Assembly (NCBI RefSeq): GCF_014203545.1
Contig: NZ_JACHJG010000006.1
Location: 62,001 to 126,000, forward strand
Direction of reading: 5' to 3'
DNA from: Streptomyces netropsis
Lineage (GTDB): Bacteria > Actinomycetota > Actinomycetes > Streptomycetales > Streptomycetaceae
Length of the DNA stretch: 64,000 bases
Part shown: in pieces, positions 15,976 to 24,107 of the stretch
How the letters are laid out: each line of letters begins with the position of its first letter
Position numbering within the stretch: position 1 is the stretch's first letter
Notes under the pieces: generated by a model
Seen by the model: only the letters and a program-made list of their open reading frames with translations
Database searches by the model: none
Told to the model about the DNA's origin: nothing
Made by a program: the position numbers and the translations under genes

Positions 15976-17309
15976 AGGGCGGCCCGACGACGCCGGACGG
16001 CACCGCGCGGCGCGCGACGGTGCGGCTGTACCTGCTGCTGACCGGCCTCGACTTCTTCGGCGACATGTGTCTGACGGTCACGTCGGTGCTGTTGCTCGGC
16101 GAGCGCGGTCTGAGCAGCAGCACCATCATCTGGCTCATCGCCTCGGTGTGGCTGCTGGAGGCCCTGCTGGAGGTGCCGACGGGGGTCTTCGCGGACGCCA
16201 TCGGGCGCCGCGCCTCCGTCGTGGTGGGTTTCGCCGTGCGCGCCGTCGGCTACGGCATGCTGTTCTTCTCCGCCGACCCGGCGGTGGCGGTGGCCGGCAC
16301 GATCGTCGCGGCCGTGGGCACGCCGTTCGCCTCGGGCAGCCTGGACGCCTGGGCCGTCGACCGGCTCCAGCGGGAGGATCCCTCGGCGAGCCTCGACGCG
16401 CTCTTCGCCCGGGGCCGGATGGCCGAGAACGCCGGCATCGTGACGGGCACCGTCGCCGGGGCGGCGGCCGGGCAGTTCCTGGGGCTGGCCGTGCCGCAGT
16501 TGCTGGCCGGATCCGCCTGTCTGGCCGGGGCCGCGTGCACCACCGTGCTGCTGCGCAGCCGGACACCGGTGGCGGACGGCGCCGGCGCCGGGGCGGATCC
16601 GGCGGGTGTGCGCCGCGAGCTGGCCGCCGCCTCACTGGAGGCCCTGCGGGGCTGCCGCCGGGCACTGGGCACCGACCGCGTCCTGACCGGGCTGCTACTG
16701 TGCGCGGCCGCGCTGTGCCTCTTCCGGGGGCTGCCGGGCGTGCAGTGGACCGTCCACTTCGACGTCCTCACCGGCGGCTCCCTGATCGCCCTGGCCGCGG
16801 CCCGGTGCACCGGCGACCTGTTGCAGATCCCGCTCCTCGAGGTCGTCGCCCGGAAGGTGCGTCACGACCCGGGCGCGCGGGCCCGGATCATCGTGCTGGC
16901 CGCCGTGGCCGCCGGGCTCTTCCTCGGCGGCTCGGCCCTCGCGTCCTCCGGCTGGGTCGGCGTCCCGCTGTACATCGGCTTCGTGATGGCGGGCAGCCTG
17001 TGCATGCCCGGCCTCAAGGCCGCTCTCAACGAGCGGGTGCCCGCGCGTTCGCGCGCCACCATGCTGTCCGCGGGCGGGTTGTTCAACTCCCTCGCCACCG
17101 GCCTCGGCCTGTATGTGATGGGCGGGCTCGGCATCGGCCTCGCGGACGTCACGGGGGTGTGGACCACCGCGGCCGCCGGTACGACACTGTTCGCAGCGTT
17201 GGCCGCCTGGTTCTGTGTCCGGTCCTTGCGTACGCCGCCCGCGAGGGTGGCGGTCGATTCCCATGTGGTGGGCGAAGCCGCCGAGGAGGATGGTGCCCGT
17301 GTCCCCTGA
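15972..17309 (+). CDS. MFS transporter (probable exporter of the MNIO operon)
   Basis: A 445-residue protein with about 12 hydrophobic segments and an MFS motif A-like loop after TM2 (GVFADAIGRRASVVVGF). TM1 begins at LYLLLTGLDFFGDMCLTVTS. The start GTG 15972 overlaps the preceding stop. Position inside the operon suggests it exports the operon product or confers self-resistance. The substrate cannot be predicted from sequence. Confidence 0.85.
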   Translation: MKGGPTTPDGTARRATVRLYLLLTGLDFFGDMCLTVTSVLLLGERGLSSSTIIWLIASVWLLEALLEVPTGVFADAIGRRASVVVGFAVRAVGYGMLFFSADPAVAVAGTIVAAVGTPFASGSLDAWAVDRLQREDPSASLDALFARGRMAENAGIVTGTVAGAAAGQFLGLAVPQLLAGSACLAGAACTTVLLRSRTPVADGAGAGADPAGVRRELAAASLEALRGCRRALGTDRVLTGLLLCAAALCLFRGLPGVQWTVHFDVLTGGSLIALAAARCTGDLLQIPLLEVVARKVRHDPGARARIIVLAAVAAGLFLGGSALASSGWVGVPLYIGFVMAGSLCMPGLKAALNERVPARSRATMLSAGGLFNSLATGLGLYVMGGLGIGLADVTGVWTTAAAGTTLFAALAAWFCVRSLRTPPARVAVDSHVVGEAAEEDGARVP

Positions 17310-18033
17310 GCCGGACCCCGAGCCACCGGCCGAGGAGTCCTCGCCGCCCGCCCCCGGGCCCGGCCCTGAGCGGCGCGGCGAGCTGATACGGCCCGCTCCC
17401 GTCGTCTTCGGCGACGATGACGACGCCGACGGTACCGAGCTCGGCGCGGTCTTCCGCACCTACCTGCGCGACTACATCGGCGACTCCATCGGGCGTGCGG
17501 GCCCTTCGAACGCCATCTGCCCCTTCGTCCGGGGGGCGTTGCGGGCCGGCGTCATGCACTACGCGGAGCTGCGCGTGGCCGGGCACACGGCGCCGCGCGC
17601 GGTGGCCCGGGCGCTCGTCGGCTATCTGGCCTGGTTCGACCGCGCCTCCCAGCGGGAATCGGCCGAGCACCCGGGGCTGGTCGTGGCCTTCCCCGGCCCG
17701 CCCGCCCCGCTGCTGCCCGTGGTGGCCGCCGCGCACCGCGCGGTGCTGCCCGCGGTGTACGCGCGGGGGTGCACGGCGGCGCTCTTCCACGAGGACCCCG
17801 CCCGGCCCGACGATCCCCGGCACCCCGAGCCCCGCTACTTCACCGCGCCCGCCCCCTTCTACGTACTGCGCAGGATCATCCCCGCCGACCTTCAACTGTC
17901 CTTGCGGGTACTGCAGATGTTCCCGGCGTACCACCGGCTGCACGCGGCGGAGGCGCGCCGTACGAGACTGCGGACGAAGGAAGCCGCCGAGCGGTGGAAC
18001 CAGGCGTGCCGCGAGCACGGACTGACCCCCTGA
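17290..18033 (+). CDS. DUF6875-like CPF-motif protein, last gene of the MNIO operon
   Basis: A 247-residue protein. An acidic, Pro-rich N-terminus is followed by GPSNAICPFVRGALRAGVMH, a helical core with YLAWFDRASQ, and a C-terminal segment FYVLRRIIPADLQLSLRVLQ. The CPF element and the late PADL segment recall DUF6875 proteins found in actinobacterial biosynthetic clusters; this match is tentative. ATG 17290 lies 20 nt inside the transporter gene; GTG 17299 is an alternative. It is probably the last gene of the operon, as a 425-nt gap follows. Confidence 0.5.
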   Translation: MVPVSPEPDPEPPAEESSPPAPGPGPERRGELIRPAPVVFGDDDDADGTELGAVFRTYLRDYIGDSIGRAGPSNAICPFVRGALRAGVMHYAELRVAGHTAPRAVARALVGYLAWFDRASQRESAEHPGLVVAFPGPPAPLLPVVAAAHRAVLPAVYARGCTAALFHEDPARPDDPRHPEPRYFTAPAPFYVLRRIIPADLQLSLRVLQMFPAYHRLHAAEARRTRLRTKEAAERWNQACREHGLTP

Positions 18034-18459
18034 GCCGACCGCACGGCCTGTTGCCCGCGCTTCCCCCGCCGCACTGCAAACCCCGTCTCCCAGCACTGCG
18101 GGGAATCCTCGCCCACCCTCGCGAAGTGATCGTTCCCAGCCGCAACGCAACCCCCGGATCGGGTGAGTCACCACGGCGGAGTGAATCGCACACCACCCGA
18201 CGGGCCCCCGGACCGACGGCTGCGGGCCGCTTGACACCCGCTCGAAAATCGGCGCGAGAGAACGCTCTTGGGGGGCCGTTACCGCCCCCATCGGGCGTCG
18301 TTTTCCGATCACCCGTCCGATCCGGCGTCAACGAGGAGGCGCAGTGCAGTATCGGAAAGCCCGCCGTACGACCCCCGTCGGGGCCCACCCGCCATTCGAA
18401 CACGAGAGGCCGCCACGACCGGCTGCGAGGCCGTGCCGCGCCGTCGAAGGGCGGCGGGC
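18034..18459. other. Gene-free stretch after the MNIO operon
   Basis: This 426-nt interval has no convincing reading frame. A weak stem (TGGGGGG at 18269-18275 with CCCCCA at 18285-18290) lies in the middle. It must carry the promoter of the Nudix-like gene and could hold the operon terminator. Nothing more specific was recognised. Confidence 0.4.
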
Positions 18460-18930
18460 ATGAGCGCCATCGACCACGCGTGCCCGTCGGGTCTCGTGAC
18501 GGTCCTGCTGCACCGTGACGACGGGCGCATCCTGCTGTTGCGCCGCGCCGCCGGTACGGCCACGGGCGGCCGGCTCGCACCGCCCGGCGGTGGGCTCACG
18601 TCCGAGGAGAGCGTGCTCGCCACCGCACTGCGCACCGCCGACGACGCGGTGGGAGTCGTCGTCTCCCCCGGGGACATGGAGTTCTGTCACCTCGTCCACC
18701 GGCACGGCCCGGACCACCGGGGGCGTTTCGGGTTCGTCTTCACCGCCCGGCGCTGGTCGGGCGAGCCCCGGATCCAGCAGCCCACGGCCTACTCCACGCT
18801 GGTGTGGGCGCAGCCCGTGCCGCCTCCGGCGGCCTGTGACGCGGAAGCCGCGGCGCTGCTGGCCCAGTTCACCTCCGGTGCGCTGCTGTCGGTCCCCGGC
18901 TGGGACGACGCGCCCGGTGGTGCGGGATGA
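18460..18930 (+). CDS. Nudix-like protein with degenerate Nudix box
   Basis: A 156-residue protein of Nudix size and strand order: GLVTVLLHRDDGRILLLRRA, then the loop PPGGGLTSEESVLATALRTA. The GG, first Glu and Ala positions of the Nudix box are present, but the REUxEE metal-binding helix is replaced by RTADDA. Pyrophosphohydrolase activity is therefore doubtful. It could be a binding domain or diverged regulator. ATG 18460 follows a GGCGGG site. No operon partner is adjacent. Confidence 0.7.
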   Translation: MSAIDHACPSGLVTVLLHRDDGRILLLRRAAGTATGGRLAPPGGGLTSEESVLATALRTADDAVGVVVSPGDMEFCHLVHRHGPDHRGRFGFVFTARRWSGEPRIQQPTAYSTLVWAQPVPPPAACDAEAAALLAQFTSGALLSVPGWDDAPGGAG

Positions 18931-18951
18931 GGCCGTGGGGCGCCCGGCGGG

Positions 18952-20106
18952 CTAGGCGCGGAACGGGCCCGTCACCTCGTAGGTGATGCCGGCCGAGGAA
19001 CTTCCCGTCGTACCCCGCTGACTGGAGAAGTACAGCCGTCTGCCGTCCGGCGAGAAGGCCGGCCCGGTGATCTCGGAGCCGGGCTGGCCGTCGATCCGCA
19101 GGAAGGGGGCGACGACGTCGTCCGGTGTGATGAGACAGATCTCCATGTTGCCGCCGTCCTCGGCGACGAAGAGGTCGCCGGAAGCCGTGCCGGTGACGTT
19201 GTCCACTCCGGTGAGCGGTGCGCTGCCGCTCACCAGCGAGTCGTCGTAGGCGAGTTCGAGGGTCCCGGCGGCCGCGTCGTACTGCCAGACGCGGTTGTCG
19301 CCCTTGGTGGTGAACCAGCAGGTGCCGTCGGCGTAGTAGCAGCCCTCGCCACCGTTGAAGCGCTTGGCCCCGGCGACCTGGTTGCGGGTGGCCGTGCCGG
19401 CGCCGGACGGGTCGGGAACGACACTCCAGGTGACGGGTCCCGAGGTCCCCGAACCCATTCTGAGCACCTCCAGCTTCCCGGCCGAGAGGTCGCCCCAGGT
19501 GGTGGGCGTGAAGCGGTAGAAGCAGCCGTCGGTGACGTCCTCGGTCAGATAGACCACCTTGCGGACCGGGTCGGCGGCGGCCGCTTCGTGCTTGAAACGG
19601 CCCATCGCCTCCCGGCGCACCGCCGCCTTCACGCCCCACGGGTCGGTCTCGTAGACGTAACCGCGGTCGACCTCCTCGCAGGACAGCCAGGTGTTCCAGG
19701 GCGTCTTGCCGCCCGCGCAGTTCTGGCGGGTGCCGGAGAGCACGCGGTACGCCGCGACGACGGTCCCGGCGGCGTCGAAGCGCAGCGCGCTCGCCCCGCC
19801 GGAGGGGTTGATCTCCGAGTTGGAGACGTAGATCCAACCGGCGCCGTCGGTGTAACAGGCGCCACCGTCTGGGGCGTTGTGCCAGGTGTACGAGGTACCG
19901 GAGACCTTCTGTCCGGACCGGGCGACGATCCGGGAGCTGAAGCCGTTCGGCAGCCGGAGGCCGTTGCCGTCGGCGGCGCCGAGCGGTCCGTACGGCCCGG
20001 GGCCCGGCTGGGCCGGGCTCGCGTAGGCGGCGCTCCACAGTGAGCCGCCGAGCGCCGCGGCCGAGGTGCCGACGACGGCCGCGCGCAGGAAAGTGCGACG
20101 TTCCAC
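18952..20106 (-). CDS. Secreted PhoX-like (DUF839) phosphatase family protein
   Basis: A protein of about 384 residues with a Tat signal peptide (ERRTFLRAAVVGTSAAALGG) and a DUF839/PhoX-like beta-propeller. Features include FSSRIVARSGQKV, NTWLSCEEVDRGYVYETDP, RFKHEAAAADPVRKVVYLTE and FSPDGRRLYFSSQ. PhoX phosphatases bind Ca and Fe and cleave phosphoesters outside the cell. Shorter actinobacterial relatives like this one are often of unproven activity. GTG 20106 has GGAG at the right spacing; GTG 20112 is an alternative that overlaps a small upstream frame. Confidence 0.8.
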   Translation of the reverse strand: MERRTFLRAAVVGTSAAALGGSLWSAAYASPAQPGPGPYGPLGAADGNGLRLPNGFSSRIVARSGQKVSGTSYTWHNAPDGGACYTDGAGWIYVSNSEINPSGGASALRFDAAGTVVAAYRVLSGTRQNCAGGKTPWNTWLSCEEVDRGYVYETDPWGVKAAVRREAMGRFKHEAAAADPVRKVVYLTEDVTDGCFYRFTPTTWGDLSAGKLEVLRMGSGTSGPVTWSVVPDPSGAGTATRNQVAGAKRFNGGEGCYYADGTCWFTTKGDNRVWQYDAAAGTLELAYDDSLVSGSAPLTGVDNVTGTASGDLFVAEDGGNMEICLITPDDVVAPFLRIDGQPGSEITGPAFSPDGRRLYFSSQRGTTGSSSAGITYEVTGPFRA

Positions 20107-20108
20107 GG

Positions 20109-20311
20109 TCACTCCAGGGGAGTTGGGGGGTGCCTCGTCACCGACCGGCGGCGAGGCCTGGTCTCCCGGACCATAGAAGCGCAGAGTTGACGGTGCATCA
20201 ACAAGAGATGAATCCGGGGCGACCCTCTCCTGGGCTTGTTCCTTACACCCGGGGTCCCTGAATGCCCGGCGACGATGTACCCGTTGGACAAGGTGATCGA
20301 TTTCGCCGGCA
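20109..20311 (-). CDS. Doubtful 67-residue reading frame upstream of the PhoX-like gene
   Basis: Starts MPAKSITLSNGYIVAGHSG from an ATG with a GGGGG ribosome-site-like tract 7 nt upstream. That tract lies inside the right arm of a strong hairpin (20321-20357). The second half is Arg/Pro-rich and not typical. Its TGA overlaps the alternative GTG of the PhoX-like gene. It may be a regulatory leader peptide or chance. No homolog is recognised. Confidence 0.25.
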
Positions 20312-20320
20312 TACGAGAAT

Positions 20321-20357
20321 CCCCCTGCTCCGGGTCCCGCACACCCGGAGCAGGGGG
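20321..20357. promoter_or_regulatory. 15-bp inverted repeat in the PhoX/NlpC intergenic region
   Basis: CCCCCTGCTCCGGGT (20321-20335) and ACCCGGAGCAGGGGG (20343-20357) are perfect complements around a 7-nt loop. On the minus strand the hairpin ends 9 nt before the ATG of a small frame and would hide its ribosome-site-like G tract. It could be a terminator, an operator or a translational switch for the PhoX-like transcript. Confidence 0.5.
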
Positions 20358-20635
20358 TGCCGTCCTGATCATGCCCATGCCTTTCGATCGATGGGCGCCC
20401 CTCGCAAGGAAGCGACCCGGGTCACTCAGGTCGCTATGAGAAGTTCCGGATATTCATTCATTCGAGCCGGTCGGATCACGGGCGACATCATCGAAAGGCA
20501 AGCCGGGAGACGGGGCGGGAAATAGCGCACCCGCGCGCTGTTGACTTCCGGATCGGCCAATGGGGTGAGGACACCCGGGCGTTCTCGGATTCGACTGGTA
20601 ACGTGCTGCGCGCGGCGGTGCTTCCACGGCCGTCA

Positions 20636-20679
20636 GCCCGCCCGGACAGTGCCCCACAAGAGCGTCCGGGCGGGCTTTT
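20636..20679 (+). terminator. Rho-independent terminator with T tract on the plus strand
   Basis: GCCCGCCCGGAC (20636-20647) pairs with GTCCGGGCGGGC (20664-20675) and is followed by TTTT. The T tract is on the plus strand, although the adjacent NlpC gene is minus-strand. It may end an unannotated plus-strand transcript from 20.4-20.6 kb, or act bidirectionally at the NlpC 3' end. Confidence 0.65.
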
Positions 20680-20694
20680 GAACAGCCTCAAGGG

Positions 20695-21168
20695 CTACTT
20701 GACGCGGCCGTACCAGACACTGTTCGTCCAGATCTTCTCCAGCCGCACGGACTTGCCCGGCTTCGGAGAGTGCCAGATCTGATTCTTCCCGGCGTAGATC
20801 CCCACGTGGTAGACGTTGCTACCCGAGTGGAAGAACACCAGGTCGCCGGGCTGACGTGAGCCGGACGAGAGATGCCTGGTCTTGTTGTACTGCGAAGCCG
20901 CGGTGCGCGGCAGTGCCTTACCCGCCTTCTTGAAGGCGTACAGCGTCAGGCCCGAGCAGTCGAAACGGTTCGGACCGGTGGCGCCGTACTGGTACGGCGA
21001 CCCCTTCTTGGAGGCCGCGATCTGCAGCGCCTTCGTTCCCGGAGTCGCCGCCTGTGCGTCGGTTGCCAGAGTCGGGATCAGCATCGACGCGGTGACGGTG
21101 GCTGCGGTCAGAACGGATGCAGTTCCGGCCCGGGAAAGAAGTGCGGGTATGCCAGGGAACGCAGACAT
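20695..21168 (-). CDS. Secreted NlpC/P60 cell-wall hydrolase
   Basis: A 157-residue protein with a signal peptide (MSAFPGIPALLSRAGTASVL, ending near ATDAQA) and one NlpC/P60 domain. The catalytic Cys is in NRFDCSGLTLYAF, His in VYHVGIYAG and a third polar residue in QIWHSPKPG. It would cleave gamma-D-Glu-diamino acid bonds in peptidoglycan. ATG 21168 has GAAGGG at ideal spacing; ATG 21186 is a longer alternative. An ydaO-type riboswitch directly upstream indicates c-di-AMP control, as is known for Streptomyces wall hydrolase genes. Confidence 0.9.
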   Translation of the reverse strand: MSAFPGIPALLSRAGTASVLTAATVTASMLIPTLATDAQAATPGTKALQIAASKKGSPYQYGATGPNRFDCSGLTLYAFKKAGKALPRTAASQYNKTRHLSSGSRQPGDLVFFHSGSNVYHVGIYAGKNQIWHSPKPGKSVRLEKIWTNSVWYGRVK

Positions 21169-21186
21169 GCCAAAGCCCTTCGTCAT

Positions 21187-21345
21187 CCGCCTACGAAAGG
21201 TGACCTGTCGGGTTCGGGCTGACAAAGTTGCCCGGCCACATACGTGGCTTCACCCCAAGAACCACTGACATCGTGGTTCGTCGTGCTTGGGTCTCCCGCT
21301 CCTGCCGATCCTTGATCTGAATCTGCACCCGGACGGCGGCAGGAC
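21187..21345 (-). ncRNA. ydaO/yuaA-type c-di-AMP riboswitch
   Basis: On the minus strand, immediately before the NlpC/P60 gene, the conserved ydaO blocks appear in order: CAGGAGCGGGAGACCCA, GGTTCTTGGGGTGAAGCC and the 3' block CCGAACCCGACAGG followed by TTTCGTAGGCGG. The last can close a P1 stem with CCGCC near 21337. This class binds cyclic di-AMP and represses cell-wall hydrolase genes in actinomycetes. The boundaries are approximate. Confidence 0.85.
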
Positions 21346-21796
21346 TCGGCGTCCGCCCGGGTCGCCCGCCTCTGTGACGGGTTCTTGTGTTCGAGCAGAG
21401 ATCCTGCATCATCAACCGCCCAGAATCAGAGCCCAAACGGCCTTCTGTGAACTTGTTCACTTCGCGTCGACACGGGGAACCGGGGACTGTTTCCGCCCCG
21501 CCCGAACCCCTGTCAACACCCCACACACAGGGGAAATCAGCTGCGGTCGAAGTACGAAGGCGGCGAGATATCAAGGGAGTTACCGGCAGTCGCGGCCGGA
21601 ACTCACCGGACGCCGGAAGAACGGGTCGCGGCACGCCCTCGCCGGTTCCACGGGCCATCTCGCCCGATGACTGAATATCAGCCTCCGCATTCTGTGCGAG
21701 CGGGGCGGACTGACGGGCGATGAGCGATCGGACCCCCTCACGTCCGAGAGCCACGACGACCGGATTGCCCCCTCCTCCCCCAAAGCGTGGAGCGGT

Positions 21797-21846
21797 CCCC
21801 ACTTGGTGTTAGGGTCGGTCCAGCAAGTGGGGGCCGATCCCCATTT
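21797..21846. promoter_or_regulatory. Inverted repeat and third half-site in the P450 promoter
   Basis: CCCCACTTG (21797-21805) and CAAGTGGGG (21824-21832) form a perfect 9-bp inverted repeat, extendable to 12 of 13. A third related copy, CGATCCCCATTTG, lies at 21834-21846. A -10-like TAGGGT (21810-21815) sits between the first two arms, 70 nt before the P450 start. This suggests a repressor operator. The remaining gap from 21346 to the repeat shows no gene. Confidence 0.55.
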
Positions 21847-21885
21847 GAGCTCCGGTCATGCTCCCGGACGACGAAGGGAACGCTT

Positions 21886-23085
21886 GTGTCCACGCCAACC
21901 CTTGAGGACCTCACGCCCGCCGGCACGGACTTCGCCAAGGACCCGTATCCGCTCTACGCGAGCCTGCGGGAGCGGGGGCCCGTCCATCGGGTGCGGACCC
22001 CCGACGGGCGCGAGTCGTGGCTGATCGTCGGCAACGACGAGGCCCGGGCCGCCCTGACGGACCCGCGACTGCGCAACGACATCCGCTACTCGCCGGACTG
22101 GGAGGACGACGGCGGCTACGCGATCGGGCTGAACATGCTCCAGGTCGACGCGCCCCACCACACGCGCCTGCGCAAGTTCGTCGCCAAGGAGTTCACCCCG
22201 CGCCGCATCGAGGAGCTGCGTCCCCGCATCACGCGGTGGACCGGCGAACTCCTGGACGCGATGCTGCCGCTCGGCCGCGCCGACCTCGTGGACGCCTTCG
22301 CGCTGCCGCTGCCGCTGACCGTCATCTGCGAACTGCTCGGCGTGCCCGTCGCGGACCGCGCCGCGTTCCGCGAGTGGTCCAACGAGGTCGTCCTCCCCAG
22401 CAGTCCGGAGGCCGCCGGCGCCGCCGCGCAGGCGATGACCGCGTATTTCGTCTCGCTCATCGAGGCCAAGCGGCAGGCGCCGGGCGACGATCTCCTCAGC
22501 GCCCTGACCACCGCCACGGACGACGACGGTGACCGGCTCTCGCCCGACGAACTGCTGGGGATGGCCTTCGTCCTGCTCGTCGCCGGCCACGAGACCACCG
22601 TCAACCTCATCTCCAGCGGCGTCCACGAGCTGCTGCGCCACCCCGACCAGCTGGCGGCGCTGCGTGCCGACTGGTCCCTGCTCGACGGCGCGATCGAGGA
22701 GATGCTCCGCTACGACTGCCCGGTGGAGCGGTGCGCCTTCCGCTACACCGCCGAGCAGGTGGAGATCGGCGGCACCACCATCCCCGCCAGGGAGCCCGTG
22801 ATCGTCGTACTCGCCGCGGCGGCCCGCGATCCCCGGCACTTCCCCGAGCCCGACCGCTTCGACATCCGCCGCGAGCCCCGTGGGCACCTCGCCTTCGGCC
22901 ACGGCATCCACCACTGCATCGGCGCGCCGCTCGCCCGGATGGAGGCGGCCATCGCCCTCAAGGCGCTCCTGGAGCGCTGTCCGGACCTCGCCTTCGACAT
23001 CGACCCTGCCGACCTCACCTGGCGGCCCAGCATGGCGCTGCGCGGTCTGGTCAGCCTGCCGGTGAGGTTCACGCCGGAGCGGTAG
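21886..23085 (+). CDS. Cytochrome P450 (CYP107-like)
   Basis: A 399-residue soluble P450 with the I-helix AGHETTVNLI, the ExxR motif in EEMLRYD, the PERF-region PEPDRFDIRR and the heme loop FGHGIHHCIGAPLARME with the cysteine ligand. It resembles bacterial class I monooxygenases such as CYP107. It needs ferredoxin and reductase partners, which are not adjacent. GTG 21886 follows GAAGGGA. No biosynthetic genes lie in its operon, so the substrate is unknown. Confidence 0.95.
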   Translation: MSTPTLEDLTPAGTDFAKDPYPLYASLRERGPVHRVRTPDGRESWLIVGNDEARAALTDPRLRNDIRYSPDWEDDGGYAIGLNMLQVDAPHHTRLRKFVAKEFTPRRIEELRPRITRWTGELLDAMLPLGRADLVDAFALPLPLTVICELLGVPVADRAAFREWSNEVVLPSSPEAAGAAAQAMTAYFVSLIEAKRQAPGDDLLSALTTATDDDGDRLSPDELLGMAFVLLVAGHETTVNLISSGVHELLRHPDQLAALRADWSLLDGAIEEMLRYDCPVERCAFRYTAEQVEIGGTTIPAREPVIVVLAAAARDPRHFPEPDRFDIRREPRGHLAFGHGIHHCIGAPLARMEAAIALKALLERCPDLAFDIDPADLTWRPSMALRGLVSLPVRFTPER

Positions 23086-23113
23086 CGCGCGGCTTCGGGG
23101 GGGGCGGACATAC

Positions 23114-23160
23114 GACAGTGGCCCGAACCCGTCGGAGACCGACGGCTTCGGGCCACTGTC
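23114..23160 (+). terminator. Strong hairpin terminator of the P450 gene
   Basis: GACAGTGGCCCGAA and the facing TTCGGGCCACTGTC, plus an inner CCGTCG/CGACGG pair, form a stem of about 20 bp with a 5-nt loop, 29 nt after the P450 stop. One bulged pair is present. No T tract follows, as is usual in Streptomyces. Confidence 0.75.
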
Positions 23161-23381
23161 GTGACCGCGCCGCCGTTGACGTAGGCGCTGGAGAAGCCGT
23201 CGTCGCCGATGACGCCGACGGACTGCCGGGCCGGCTCGAAGCCCGGGACGCCGGTGACGTGGATCAGCTCGATCGCGGTCTCTCGTGCCGCCTCCCGGGG
23301 CTTCGACGGGGACCCGCGGGGCGCCGGTGGCGGGCGCCCCCTCGGGTCCGGGGCGCCCGGCGGAGCGGGCACAATCGTGGG

Positions 23382-23825
23382 GTGGCCCGATACAGCGCAC
23401 GCCGGCAGCCGGCGATCACCGATTCCGCACCCTGTCCCTGCGGGCGCGAAGCGACCTACCGCGACTGCTGCGGCAGCTTCCACCGCGGGGAGACGACCGC
23501 TCCCACCCCGGAGCGGCTCATGCGCTCCCGCTACAGCGCCTTCGTCGTCCACGACGCCGCCTATCTGCTGCGCACCTGGCATCCGGCGACCCGGCCGTCC
23601 GACCTCGATTTCGACCCGGACCAGCGGTGGACGGGGCTCGAGATCCTCGGCACGACGGGGGGCAGCGCCTTCCACACCGAGGGCACGGTCGAATTCATCG
23701 CGCACTACAGCGAGCAGGGGCACGCGGACAGCCAGCACGAGAACAGCCGCTTCCTCCGCGACAACGGACAGTGGGTCTACGTGAGCCCGGTGCCACCGGA
23801 GGCGGACCGGTCCCGTACGAGCTGA
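23382..23825 (+). CDS. YchJ/UPF0225 family protein with SEC-C-like metal motif
   Basis: A 147-residue protein with an N-terminal cysteine cluster CPCGREATYRDCCG (SEC-C-like, zinc-binding) followed by the YchJ domain: ERLMRSRYSAFVVHDAAYLL, RTWHPATRP, then FIAHYSEQG and a closing WVYVSP. YchJ proteins are NTF2-like and of undefined function, commonly linked to stress or secretion. GTG 23382 was chosen because it precedes the cysteine cluster at the usual distance. Confidence 0.88.
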   Translation: MARYSARRQPAITDSAPCPCGREATYRDCCGSFHRGETTAPTPERLMRSRYSAFVVHDAAYLLRTWHPATRPSDLDFDPDQRWTGLEILGTTGGSAFHTEGTVEFIAHYSEQGHADSQHENSRFLRDNGQWVYVSPVPPEADRSRTS

Positions 23826-24107
23826 ACACCGGGGCCGGTACTCCTCGTTGCGATCCGGGGTAGAGGCACCGTCGGCAGGGTCAGGTCGACCCGACGAACC
23901 CGGCCTGCGGAAACAGTGGTGCACCCGGCTCGGAGATCCTGTCGGCGCGCCCTCCACCCGAACCCGCGTGCGCGCGGCTACAAAAAGATCGGCAACCGCG
24001 TCCCCGGCCCTGCGCGCAGCACGGCACGGATCCCCCGAGGTCGCCGAAGGGACCGGGGCCTGCTGACGACCCCGGCGCGCTCCGCAGGGAACGGCAGGTG
24101 ATCGAAC

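Noticed and set aside
23163..23290. Minus-strand segment reading TAIELIHVTGVPGFEPARQS and GVIGDDGFSSAYVNGG
   Set aside because: It looks coding over about 40 residues, but it has no start or stop, merges into the P450 terminator and matches no family I can name. At most it is a remnant, so it was not listed.
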